The position numbers and the translations under genes were made by a program. Shown here piece after piece: positions 1 to 9,948 of a DNA stretch of 64,000 bases; the stretch's first letter is position 1, and every line of letters starts with the position of its first letter. The stretch is from Catonia carolina. Its lineage: Eukaryota > Arthropoda > Insecta > Hemiptera > Achilidae. Location of the stretch: contig JAQMRL010000001.1 in the NCBI GenBank assembly GCA_035578175.1, forward strand, positions 435,140,045 to 435,204,044. Direction: 5' to 3'. The notes under the pieces are model-generated. The model was not told where the DNA came from and ran no database searches. It was given only the letters and a program-made list of their open reading frames with translations.

Positions 1-177
1 TCTTTCTTGGTAACATGATAAATTTTATGTGTAAACTTGATAAAAACCTAATTTTTTCATAAAAAATTTATTTTTTTGGCGTAGTTTAATGGTTTTTCTG
101 GCAGATCTAGGCCTACACTATTGAAAAAGATAAAAAACCAAAAATTGAGTAAAAACCATCGTGCCATCTCCCCTTAA
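1..177 (+). mobile_element. F1 TTAA-flanked element, right end only
   Basis: Matches 22686-22865 closely, including GGCAGATCTAGGCCTA and the terminal CATCTCCCCTTAA. The outer TTAA is at 174-177. The left part lies outside the window. No coding capacity; a non-autonomous piggyBac-like (TTAA) element by its ends. Confidence 0.8.
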
Positions 178-563
178 CACCGAACGATTTAAAAGTGTTA
201 ATTAATATTTATTTTGGTCATCAGGGCAGCCTAGTCTGTTTTTTTTCTTTAAGTGGCAATCCGATTCCGAATGTTGGCAACATCATCACCATCTGAACCT
301 AATTCGTTGCAACTCCGAATAGTTCTACCGAACTCTTATCAACTTGTCCTCAAGTATTTGCTGAAGGAATATGTATCGTTTTTATTTATCATAATGTGGC
401 ATAAGTATGACAGTTTTAGAATTTAATTGCGTTGACAAGTTTCTGTTGATTCTTCGCAATACTTTCAAGTTCGTCATCCTCTGCGTCCACGGTATCTTCA
501 AACATTTTTGGTAGAGCCACAGTTCAAACACTTAAATCTTTAAGTAATTGTTTTATTAAGGGT
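178..563. other. No gene seen; possible decayed transposon tail
   Basis: No open frame of note. The minus strand at about 440-545 carries a broken acidic stretch that could be the C-terminal debris of a DNA transposon, but this is weak. Confidence 0.3.
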
Positions 564-761
564 TCACATTTCCACCCCATACATAAGTACTGAGTATACA
601 TAACAATCCAGGAGGCGTAATTTGGTCCCGAGCGTCAAGTTATATGTCGTAAAAACGGGCCTCATTTTGTGATCAATCAGTTGAAAGAAAGTCTCTTTTT
701 CAATTTGTAAAATACCCTCGGTTGGGCAAGCGACTTCGTATGGTAACCAGCTGACAATCAT
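564..761 (-). pseudogene. LINE reverse transcriptase C-terminal fragment
   Basis: The frame contains TTYNLTLGTKLRLLDCYVYS and VLMYGVEM, matching the post-catalytic region of the endonuclease/reverse-transcriptase LINEs at 42620-43404 ([25 protein letters not shown]) and 52513-53147. It is short and truncated on both sides, a dead remnant. Confidence 0.7.
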
Positions 762-937
762 TCATGAACAAACGACGCTGCGTATAGTACCTTTTAAAAT
801 TTAAGCAAAAATGAAAATAAGCAAAGTAATAAGTAGGAGTCAAATTGAGTAATTATTTAAAGATAAAAAAAAACATTCCCGATAATAATAAAAAGCTACA
901 AAAATATTAATTTCACAAAAAATGAACTATATTATCA

Positions 938-1000
938 TCCGCTTCCGTAGGGCAGTGGTTAGCGTGCTAGGCTGCATAGCGGAAAATCCCGGTTTGTATA
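938..1000 (+). mobile_element. SINE-D tRNA-derived head, fragment
   Basis: GCTTCCGTAGGGCAGTGGTT with AGCGTGCTAGGC resembles the A-box half of the tRNA-derived SINE at 58765-58933. The B box is degenerate (AAAATCCCGG). Confidence 0.5.
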
Positions 1001-1037
1001 ATTATTATTATTATGGAAAATTATTCGTAGTTAAAAC

Positions 1038-1470
1038 CATTTTTTACCACGAGAGCACAACTACCTCAAAAATTTCAGCAGACATAGCTACCGCTTACCC
1101 TATCTTGTAGATCATAAAAAATGTAGTAAAAAAGGCAATTTTTAAAAAAATTGTTGGAGCCGTTTTTGAGAAAATCGCAAAAAAGTTAAAAATCGCACGA
1201 ACTACTTTTCACCACTACTATATATTCGTTTGACCGATTTTGATGAAACTTTTCGTGTTAAATACTCTTGTGGTACCTAACTTAAATTCCAAATTTCAAT
1301 TTCATGCGGTATTCCAGTCTTGAGATACTTGGTTCAAACACACGCACGAACCAATCGCTCAAAACATGTTTTTGGGTTCAGGGGGCCTGAAATGTGTATT
1401 TTTTGGTAAAAAGTTGATATGAAAACAATACTTTCCTTCCGTATTTTATTAATATAGGGTAAGAGAAAGT
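1038..1470 (-). mobile_element. HINE-like element, 5' part only
   Basis: Diverged copy of the family at 12891-13832: ATTTCAGCAGACATAG, the CCGATTTTGATGAAA block, GGGTTCAGGGGGCCTGAAA, and the terminal GGTAAGAGAAAG. The internal microsatellite is reduced to a few CA units and the 3' half is missing. Confidence 0.75.
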
Positions 1471-1760
1471 TAAAACTGTTATTTAATAATTGTACGGTAA
1501 TTAATAGAAGGTCAAGCCAAACTGGAATCATTAAGTTACATTAGTAGTTTTTATAATTTTTGTTGTAGTTTTCTATGTAATATTTTCAATGATGTTAGCG
1601 TTTTATGTGATTTCTATCGTTAAAGTAATCTGTACTAGTAAGTGTTCGATAAGTGATATTGCTGCCGTATTGTGTTTAGTGTAGGGACATTAAATGGACG
1701 TGCATATTTTTATTGTTGAGTGAAGTGATTACTTTTACTTAGTTCTTTATTCGCGATGAG

Positions 1761-1955
1761 TTTTGTAGTGTGTAAGTTTTGTGTCTAAAAATTTGTTTAC
1801 CTTATTAACTTACTTAAATCAAATTCTTTTTCGCTTTGTTTTGGTCATTACTATATCTGTTTTGTAGTGTGTAAGTTTTGTGTCTAAAAATTTGTTTACC
1901 TTATTAACTTACTTAAATCAAATTCTTTTTCGCTTTGTTTTGGTCATTACTATAT
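1761..1955. repeat. Two-unit tandem duplication, period 99
   Basis: The unit beginning TTTTGTAGTGTGTAAG at 1761 is repeated from 1860 with no mismatch that I can see up to 1955. Not related to the other repeats in the window. Confidence 0.92.
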
Positions 1956-2216
1956 TGTTTTTAATTTTTTTCTTTTTTTATGGTCAACATGGGACCTTTC
2001 TAGTCATGTTACTTCAGCTCATTAAAATTTCTTTTTTCTCTAGTATTCTTTAACCCTTTCCGATATTTTCCTTCTTTCTTCATCTGTAAATAGGGAATTT
2101 TGTGTTTTTACTTTTAGGAATTTTAAAGTTGGTTTTGATTTATTAAATAACTTAGTATTATATTAAGGTTAGACTGTATGATGGTTTTCACTGAAAATTT
2201 CAATTTTCGGTTTTTA

Positions 2217-3183
2217 CTTTCTCTTGCCTATATGAATATATAGGAAGGAAAGTATTGTTTTCATGTCGATTTTTCGAAATCGAGTTTTCACCGGATCTAT
2301 ACGTTTTCAGACCCCCTGAATCCAAAAAACATGTTTTTAGCGATTGGTCTGTGTGTGTGTCTGTGTGTCTGTGTGTCTGTGTGTGTGTCTGTGTGTCTGT
2401 GTGTGTGTGTGTGAACAGAATATCTCAAGAACGGAACATCGTACGAACTTGAAACTTGAAACTTAAGTTACATACCACTACCGGACGCGACACGAACATT
2501 TTCATCAAAATCGGTCAACCGGAAGTAGTAGTTTATTCGTATAATTTTTCAGTTTTTTGCGATTTTCTCAAAAACTGGTCCTACGATTTTTTTTAAACCG
2601 CCTATTTTACTCAATTTTTTATTCTCTACAAGATAGGGTAGGCGCCATGTCTGCTGAAATTCTCGGTGAGGCTGTTTTCACGTAAAAACGTTGTTTTTTT
2701 AAGATTACGGCTTTAATATAAATTTTAGCGCAAAAACTTATATAATAAAAGTTGTAGAGAATTTAAAAACCTACAACTTTCAAACATTTTTTTGTATGAC
2801 GCTTAGTTTAGCGGTAATTTGCGATTTTCTGTTTTTTTCTCACGAAAACGTGAGAAAAATCGATTTTTTTAACATTTCGGTCTTAGTATGCATTTTACGA
2901 CAAAAGTGTATATAATAAAAGTTATAGAAAATTAAAAGATCTACAACTTTTGTTTAGAGAATTTTTCTCTACAGAGCCTAGTTTAGCGTGAAAGTGTGAT
3001 TTTCCGTTTTTTTTAAGCCAAATTGAGTTCGATTTTCATTTTGCGTCTTCCACTCATGATTAAAATAAGGTTATGTTTTTGAGGTTAGTTTTTGTTCATT
3101 TCTAATGTTTTAATACTAATGTTAGGTTTATTGTTAATTATTTGCATTGGCAAGAGAAAGTTGTGTGAGTGTTTCACACCAGA
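2217..3183 (+). mobile_element. HINE-like element, full length
   Basis: Begins CTTTCTCTTGCC and ends with GGCAAGAGAAAG, then a hairpin (GTGTGA-GTGT-TTCACAC) and CAGA. It is flanked by TTTTTA at 2211-2216 and 3184-3189. It has an internal (TG)n tract, and a run of short AT-rich blocks. Noncoding. The layout (5' subterminal repeat, microsatellite, 3' subterminal repeat, terminal hairpin) resembles non-autonomous Helentrons (DINE-1/HINE), but the apparent 6-bp duplication would fit a cut-and-paste MITE instead. Confidence 0.8.
2350..2412 (+). repeat. (TG)n microsatellite inside HINE-like element
   Basis: Imperfect TG/TCTG run located at the same internal position as the TG/CA tracts in the other copies of this family. 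Confidence 0.9.
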
Positions 3184-3252
3184 TTTTTATGTTTTTCAAT
3201 AGTTCAGACTTATATCTACAAGAAAAACATTAAATAACGTCAAAATATCATT

Positions 3253-3776
3253 TTAACCCTTTGGTACCACTGGCAGTAAGGTCGATTTTTTAACGAATAA
3301 GCTATGCAGTTGAACCCTATTGGCACTTTATGGTTTTATAGATGTTCTCTGGTAAGTAGGCTATCCACATTTTTAAATTAGTGCACAGCGACCATTTGCT
3401 TCATGAGTTACACGAATCTGGTAAGGATTCATAACAGCGTACGCAACCGTGTTGTTTTGTTGTACAGTGCTTAAAAAATTCGAGTTTTTTATGGGAAAGC
3501 AAGCATTCATGCTTATTTATAAAGTTGAGATAAGTTATTCTACTCATTTTTCTGTTATATAGGACTACAAGTTGTTTTAATAAGCATTCCTACCACTAAA
3601 TATTATGTGATTCCCATTTCAATAAACGTTCCTTATTAAGTATACCAGGGCTTGACATAAAAAAATATCTTGCTGTTCTGTCACTAGAAATACATTATTT
3701 AAGTCCCTATTAGACATAATTTAATATTTTGCAACATGTATGTTTCTCCCCATAGTACTGCTCTATAAAGGGTTAA
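3253..3776 (+). mobile_element. F2 TTAA-flanked element
   Basis: Ends TTAACCCTTTGGTACC and CTATAAAGGGTTAA form short terminal inverted repeats. It matches 17338-18316 in opposite orientation. It sits at a TTAA inside the F1 copy, whose body resumes at 3777. Noncoding, piggyBac-like by target site. Confidence 0.82.
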
Positions 3777-4395
3777 TGAAAAAATTAAGTTTTTGCAGCC
3801 ATGTCCAGAAAAATTATCATTTCACAATATTTTTCATAATTTTATAACAATCGTTTTAGAGCAAAGGGAATTTTAGTTTTTTTTTAACTATCTGCGTTAC
3901 AGGTTTTGATATTCTCAGCTGTTAGTACAGCTTTCTAACCAACTGTTGATGGGAAAGTTACTTGTTGGTGTACAATTTCTTTTTGATTTGTTCCTTTTTA
4001 CTTTATGGCTGTTCCCGTAAATTTAGATTTTAAAATTTAGGTACATTTTTCTCGGAACCCATTAAACCTAGCTGGCTGAATTTTTTACCAGTTATTCATT
4101 TTTTACATGTACAAATATCGACATTTTAATGACTTCCTTAGATGCTTCAACAATTACTAATATGCAAAAAACGTATAAAGAAATTTGTAAATATTTTATG
4201 TTACTCGTTAATTTGTTTTTAACTTTATGGGCTTACAGATTAAATTGAAAAAAACTGCGAGTAGGTAGAGAAATCCGACAACTAAAAGTGTGTAAAGTTT
4301 CATTCATTTATCTTTTACCAATCCTATTAAAAATGTACCTAAAAATAGCAAATTTACATTGTCGTGATACAAAGTACAGTCTCTCCTTAAAAGAC

Positions 4396-4622
4396 TGATT
4401 CAAATCCTAATAAAGGTAGTTATTTTTATACAAATTTGAATACTAGATAGTGGTTACCGGTGTATTTTGATGGTTGGGGTTCAAATAATCGTACTTTCTT
4501 TTGAATGGTGTCTGAATCTATACAAGAATACTCCTCATTTAAAACGTCATACACATCGTCCTCATCTCATTGGGTCATGGGGCTACTTATTGTTATTAAA
4601 TTGAACAGATTGTACGTTACAT
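4396..4622 (+). mobile_element. SINE-A, 5' truncated copy
   Basis: Starts at the B-box-like GATTCAAATCC and runs through TGGTTACCGGTGTATTTTGA and CTCATTGGGTCATGGGG to the AACAGATTG tail block. It starts just after the F1 element. Confidence 0.8.
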
Positions 4623-5964
4623 GTCGAGCCATGGGTGGGGTTCGTTGCATTAATTATTTTTAAACAATATTGTTTAGCATTTATAACATCTTTCTTATGT
4701 TACCTGCTAAAGTATAAAAATGTAAATTTACCTGTAGGCCCTAGTAAATTTTTAAGTATAGTAAATATACGCAACTAAAGATTTCTACAAGAAAAATGTA
4801 AGACTGTTTACTGTACTAGAAAAAAGGAGGTTTTTAAATAAGATAGTACATATATTTTTGTACGTCTAAAAATTTTTTAACGAATTTAAGTTGTTGCAAT
4901 AATTTTTGAAATCCAGGACTACTATTCATTTAAAATCAGGATTTTCCAGCAAGATTCAGTTATTTACAATTTTTAATTGTTTAATTATCCTTTTTAGTCA
5001 TAATGTGTTTACAAGACTCGATACACTATTATAATACTTTTTTTCTCTGAATTAAACGTTTTTAATTCTTATAATCAATTAATGACTATTTTATAAATAA
5101 GTGACATTGGTAATAGTGAAATATTACTATTGTAGTGTTTAATTTTTTGGTTATCTTTGAGATAATTAGTCATTGATTCCGGTAACATGCGTGATTTCAT
5201 TAAAAAACAATACCATCAGCACAAATTCGTATGTGTATTTGTATTTACATCAATACTGCAACAAAATGAATCATACTGATATGCTACATTCATTTTATTA
5301 GCCATACATTAGGCTGCATAAATGTAGACCATATTTTATTCTGAGTCATTAGACAAGAGAAATTATAGTAGATTGTTTTATTTCCTACAAAAACTCACAG
5401 TTTATAATTAATTTCATTAACCAATCACGATTTGAACAAAAATGAACGACATTTAAATAATTGATTGGTTAAAACTCTGATTGGATACATAATTAGATGA
5501 AACATTTTTGATTACCAAATTCAAAATTCTTGGTTGGACTGTGCTTTACACAGAGCTTCATACTTCGAGTAGGAATTTTGAATGTTAGGAGTTTAAAAGA
5601 AACTGGTAGATCACAAAAGATGTAGTATGTTGCAGGTATGTAGATATGAAACGATTTTCGGAAGAAAGAACAGCTTTAATAACTGTGTCAAACCAGTCGA
5701 GAGACTGATGATAAAAAAACTACTTTCGTGTCATCTAAAAGCGAGATCATTCTTTTTGAAACACTCTATATTCTAAGGTATTCAATTACCCACAGATATC
5801 AGGTTTATTCGAAAGTGTTTCTGCAAAAACATTTTATAGAAACAAAAGAGGAAACATAGGTAACATTTTAAAACATTCCACTGTTTAGTTTGTACATATC
5901 TGTAGTAGGTTATTTAACGTAGAAACGATACGCTTCTTTTATATTATGTTGTTTTTTTTAACTT
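4623..5964. other. No gene seen
   Basis: AT-rich noncoding sequence without recognisable repeats, apart from a scrap at about 5672-5712 (TCAAACCAGTCGAGAGACTG) that also occurs near 49755 in inverse orientation. Confidence 0.6.
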
Positions 5965-6445
5965 TTGAGACCCCATAGGATCACTTCAGCTCAAATTCAG
6001 GTTTGTTCCAGGGTTGGGTTTCTTTAAGAAGCAACCCCTCTTGAGACCGCCTTCCTTTCGATTGGCCCACACTTTCTTAAGACGCTCCGATCTTTGTCTC
6101 CGGTCTTCATCGGTAAACACCCTGTTGTATACTCTTGTGGATGGGTTTTGGTGCAAATGTTATCATGTTAGCCTTGACCAGTTGGTCGTACTCTGTTGAT
6201 TTCGTCAGTAGGTCCTGTTTAGTGATCTTAAGTTCCTCCATATCTTGCTGTACATTTTTCAGCCACTTAGGTCTCGACACCTTATCCCAAAAATGGCTGA
6301 TCAACCGGTTCACAAGTCTGGAGTTTTCTGTTCTGAGTAGGTGTCCTAGGAATGATATTCTTTTCCTTCTGAAGTTGTCTGTTAGTGAGGTGATTAGCTT
6401 GTAGATGTCTTTGTTTGGGATTAACCGCCACTGTCCTTCCACCAT
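5965..6445 (-). pseudogene. LINE reverse transcriptase C-terminal fragment
   Basis: A 112-codon open frame (6107-6445) contains RRKRISFLGHLLRTENSRLV and FWDKVSRPKWLKNVQQDMEEL, the typical end of endonuclease/reverse-transcriptase LINE polyproteins after the catalytic core. The sequence left of 6107 is probably the element's 3' end. Truncated; no endonuclease or catalytic domain remains. Confidence 0.7.
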
Positions 6446-7451
6446 ATGTTTAATATAATTATATATTATTATATTATGTTTAATAGAATTATTTTCCTAC
6501 TGTCAGGCAAATACCTAATTATCTATGTTTAAACGGCATCACTGCTTTAAGGAAACTACTTTACTGTACATTAATAATAAATAAGATTGAAGTATAGGGG
6601 GATAGGTGCGGTGCTGTTTTACAAAAAAAATATATAATTTTATGATATGCATTACCATTTTAGGAAAATTAACACATCATTCGGGATTACGTATTTTTAC
6701 AAAAATTTTAAAAATATAGCTGATAAAAGAATACAGGATTTGATTTAGATAACCTTAAAAAAATCAGTTAAGTATAAATACTTGAGCGCACGTGACGATC
6801 AGTGAAATAACAAAATATAACTAAGTAACTTGAAAGTGTCTGTCAAGCTGATAAAGTGCTGATTAAGTTTGTCAGTGATAAGAGTAAGATCTTCTATTTA
6901 TGAAACAAAAAAGAAAGCTGAGTATTAAGTGATAATTACAAGTACGTAATAAACTTATTTCAAGTACTTTAGTACTGGTATATACAAAGTTTCAATTACA
7001 AAGTTATTTGTTTACATTCATTGTAACACCTAAAAAATACTTGAATTTTCTTTTTTTTTCAAAATTTTAATACCTCATTATTGGGCGGGGGAGTCTGTTA
7101 TCAAAATTCAGTGAATGAAGATGTTCCTAATACAGTAGTACTTCGTTTTTAAAAAAAATTCACTTTCAACGAGATTCAACTGAGAAAAATTGCAGACATG
7201 TATTTGTCTCTAGTATACAAAAGGATGGAAATATCTAACTACAAGCCGTATAAAAAAGTTAAGAAATATTTCCAAAGACGTGCCTAGGTACATTTGTATG
7301 ACTATTCGGACGGGACTGAAAACTTTTCCGCTTCCATTATTCCATTATTAGGTTTTCCGTTTATTAGGCTTTTCCGTTTCCATTATTGAGGTAAATAAAA
7401 TATTTATCCTATTTACTTCGTGCGATTGTTTTCGTCTGCATTGTCTTTTTT
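6446..7451. other. No gene seen
   Basis: AT-rich noncoding stretch. A short direct repeat CCATTATT...TTTTCCGTTT occurs near 7330-7385. Nothing else recognised. Confidence 0.6.
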
Positions 7452-7752
7452 AACACCTAATATGTGCTCATTGCAATCTGTTCAATTTAAGAACAACAAA
7501 CAACCCCATGGCTCAATGAGATGTATGATGAGTAAATGAGTTTTAATCTTGTACAGTCATGCACCATTCCTGAAAGAGTATGGTTGATTGAACCCCAAAT
7601 ATCAAAGTAAACCGTTAACCAATGTCTAGTACTATTTCCGTGGAAAAGTGAACCTTTACTAGGATTTGAACCACGGAATCTTCGTCTCCGAAAGTCAGCT
7701 GTTAAACAGCTGACTCGCGGCGATGACTTTACCACTAGATAAACCCGGTGGA
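7452..7752 (-). mobile_element. SINE-A copy
   Basis: On the minus strand it runs from CCACCGGGTTTATCTAGTGG through CAGCTGTTTAACAGCTGAC, the B-box-like GGTTCAAATCC and the ATGAGCCATGGGG block to CACATATTAGGTGTTA. It carries a diverged open frame shared with other copies. Confidence 0.82.
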
Positions 7753-8715
7753 TTGCATTGGCATTAATGTCCAAAACAGTTGGCCGTAAAGCAGTAAAAA
7801 CCTCGTGTAAAATTATACGAGCGGCCATTTTGCGATGTACTGCAAAGTGGAAGACCCCGGTTTCGATTATCGATCTGGGTTTTCAAAAATATTTGTATCT
7901 TAAAACCTCCTCTTCCATAACTAATTGCAGTTACTAATGACTAAAAAGATTAGATTAATGTGTTTTTTATTTATGCTGCAAAATATTGAATTTGTATGAT
8001 TATAGGAATCTTTTGTAAGACTATTATGATAATAATACCTGAAGTTTCCTGGAAGATCTTTACGGATTGACTTTAATAAAGGAATTTTGTCAGATGCCCA
8101 TAAACAAACTTATTGAATTTCTTTAAATTTTTTAAAATTAGACGTAATAAACTTATGAATTCCTAAGTAAAAATTTTCCAAATTCCTGCGTGTCGGCTTT
8201 TTTGTAATTTTGAAAACATTTAACACAGCGAAATAGACAAATTTCATATTTACAGGTATTAATATTAGTCTACGTACAGGTGAAAAAACAAAACTAATAA
8301 CAAATTAAATTTTTATACTTGGGTTACTTTATAATCCCTTCTCTTTTACCTATCTGCATTAGCAGAAATTGCAAAACAGTCAGACGTAAAACCAAAAAAA
8401 ACCTTTTTTAAATTTATAAGAATAGAGCTTTTTCAAAAAGTTTCTAAAGTATTTTTTAATAGAGATCAAAATATAGATGCAACTTATTTTTACAACACTT
8501 TCTCTAACGTGATGTTTAATGTGCCAGGCTATATACCTACGAAAGTTCTCGCATTCAATTTTGTTTAGTCTTGAAATTTATCACGGCAAAACGCATAATT
8601 CCATTACCCAAAGTGATCACTAATGACCAAGCTAATTACAGGAAATTAATTTTTTTTTAAATATGAAAAATTTATAAGAAATAAGTTAATTAAAAACGAA
8701 CATTAATATTATTAT
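7753..8715. other. No gene; SINE-C 3' scrap at 8335-8405
   Basis: Noncoding. CTGCATTAGCAGAAATTGCA with AAACAGTCAGACGTAAA at 8347-8390 matches the 3' end of SINE-C at 38577-38620. GTGATCACTAATGACCAAGC near 8611 matches the SINE-D body. Confidence 0.6.
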
Positions 8716-9038
8716 TTTTTTATTCCTAATGTGTGTACGTTGCAATCTGTTCAATTCAGAACAATAAGCAACCCCATGACCCAATGAGATGAGGATGATG
8801 TGTATGACGAGTAAATGAGGTGTAGTCTTGTACAGACTCAGGTCGACCATTCCTGAGAGAGTATGGTTAATTGAACCCCAACCATCAAAGTACACCGGTA
8901 GCCACTGTCTAGCATTCAAATCCGTATAAAAGTAACTACCTTTACTAGGATTTGAATCATAAATTTTCGTCTCCGAATATCAGCTGTTAAACAGCTGATT
9001 TTGGCGACGACTTTACCTCTAGACCAACCCGGTGGGTT
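8716..9038 (-). mobile_element. SINE-A copy
   Basis: Full-length type copy ending (minus-strand start) at ACCCACCGGGTTGGTCTAGAGG. It contains the CAGCTGTTTAACAGCTGA palindrome, B-box-like GATTCAAATCC and the shared open frame. Its GGTGGGTTGG head motif is repeated just right of the element (9050-9075). Confidence 0.85.
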
Positions 9039-9860
9039 GGTCTAAAACGATGGTTTAAAACGGTGGGTTGGTAAAAACGAACATGAAAAGATAATAAAAT
9101 CAACGAACTAGACGTTAAGTAAATTTCATTTATAAATAAAATTTATAGATAAAATTATTTATGATATGATAATACAATATATTATTTTTGGAAATATTTC
9201 TAGTTTATGCAAACAAATTAGTTGACTGTCTAAACAATCACCAATTCTCATAAATTTGGACATGTTTTAAAATGGAAGAATATGTAACGAAACAATCGCA
9301 AACTAATAATAACAATGATTATAATACTTTTAATAGATTATAGACCTATAATTGGGAAATAAAAGAAATTGTACGGGATAATTGACAGAAACCTTATCCT
9401 TGTGACTCACTAGATAAGCTATTACTCATGACATTTTCTTATGATTTCTCTTTTTCTCTCTCTCTCTTTGAAATACTCATTGATTTATTGCTTGTCCTGC
9501 AGATCTATAACAATAAGAATTAATATTTACCTTATTTCAATTTATATACGTATGTAAATCAATTTACTATTGAAGAAAACTGAGAAGAGTTAGGCTTTAA
9601 ATTAATATTGTTTATCTTTACTTCCCCACCACTAAATATCATATTACTACCCCTTTCAGTACGGAGTGGTAGGGGTAAGAAATTAAATAAAAAGAAAATT
9701 AATGAACAAACAATTCGTGAACTCACCGGTATTTCTTGATCCAACATGCAACAGTGAATTACTTAATTTTTCTATTATAGTGCGCGATATGATCTTTGCC
9801 AATTGATCAAAGTCTTTTTGTTTTTATTTTCTTATAATATTGTGAATAATATCAGTGCTT
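9039..9860. other. Region upstream of HNF4 exon 1
   Basis: No repeat recognised. It would contain the promoter and 5' UTR if 9861 is the true start, but I see no convincing TATA box or initiator. CT repeats lie near 9450-9470. Confidence 0.4.
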
Positions 9861-9948
9861 ATGAGTGCCACGGCTTATACATTTAAAACTGGAGAAAATT
9901 TCTTTCCTTCAGGTTTAGAGTTAACTGAAGATATGGGATTGTTTACAA
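9861..9948 (+). CDS. Hnf4: HNF4 candidate first coding exon
   Basis: ATG at 9861 opens 29 codons ([15 protein letters not shown]...MGLFT) plus one base, then a strong donor GTAAGT at 9949. The split codon A|CG joins exon 2 in frame as Thr. An in-frame TGA at 9843-9845 makes this the first usable ATG. It lies about 28 kb from exon 2. The frame-compatible join and the clean donor support it, but I do not recognise the N-terminal sequence. HNF4 genes often use several first exons, so others may exist. If this exon is skipped, Met at 38005 in exon 2 could start translation. Confidence 0.65.

Larger units (their letters stand above)
2163..4390 (-). mobile_element. F1 TTAA-flanked element interrupted by two other elements
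   Basis: Outer TTAA sites lie at 2163-2166 and 4387-4390. The F1 body is in three pieces: 2163-2216, about 3184-3252 and 3777-4390. They line up in order with the uninterrupted copies at 19983-20736 and 22119-22865. The gaps are filled by a HINE-like element (2217-3183) and an F2 element (3253-3776). No coding sequence. Confidence 0.85.

Noticed and set aside
2217..3183. Classical Helitron
   Set aside because: It has a 3' hairpin but no CTRR end and shows apparent TTTTTA duplications; only the Helentron-like (HINE) comparison is kept, as a hypothesis.
9559..9747. Minus-strand 62-codon frame upstream of HNF4 exon 1
   Set aside because: Low-complexity, no recognised similarity, and no splice or promoter context.
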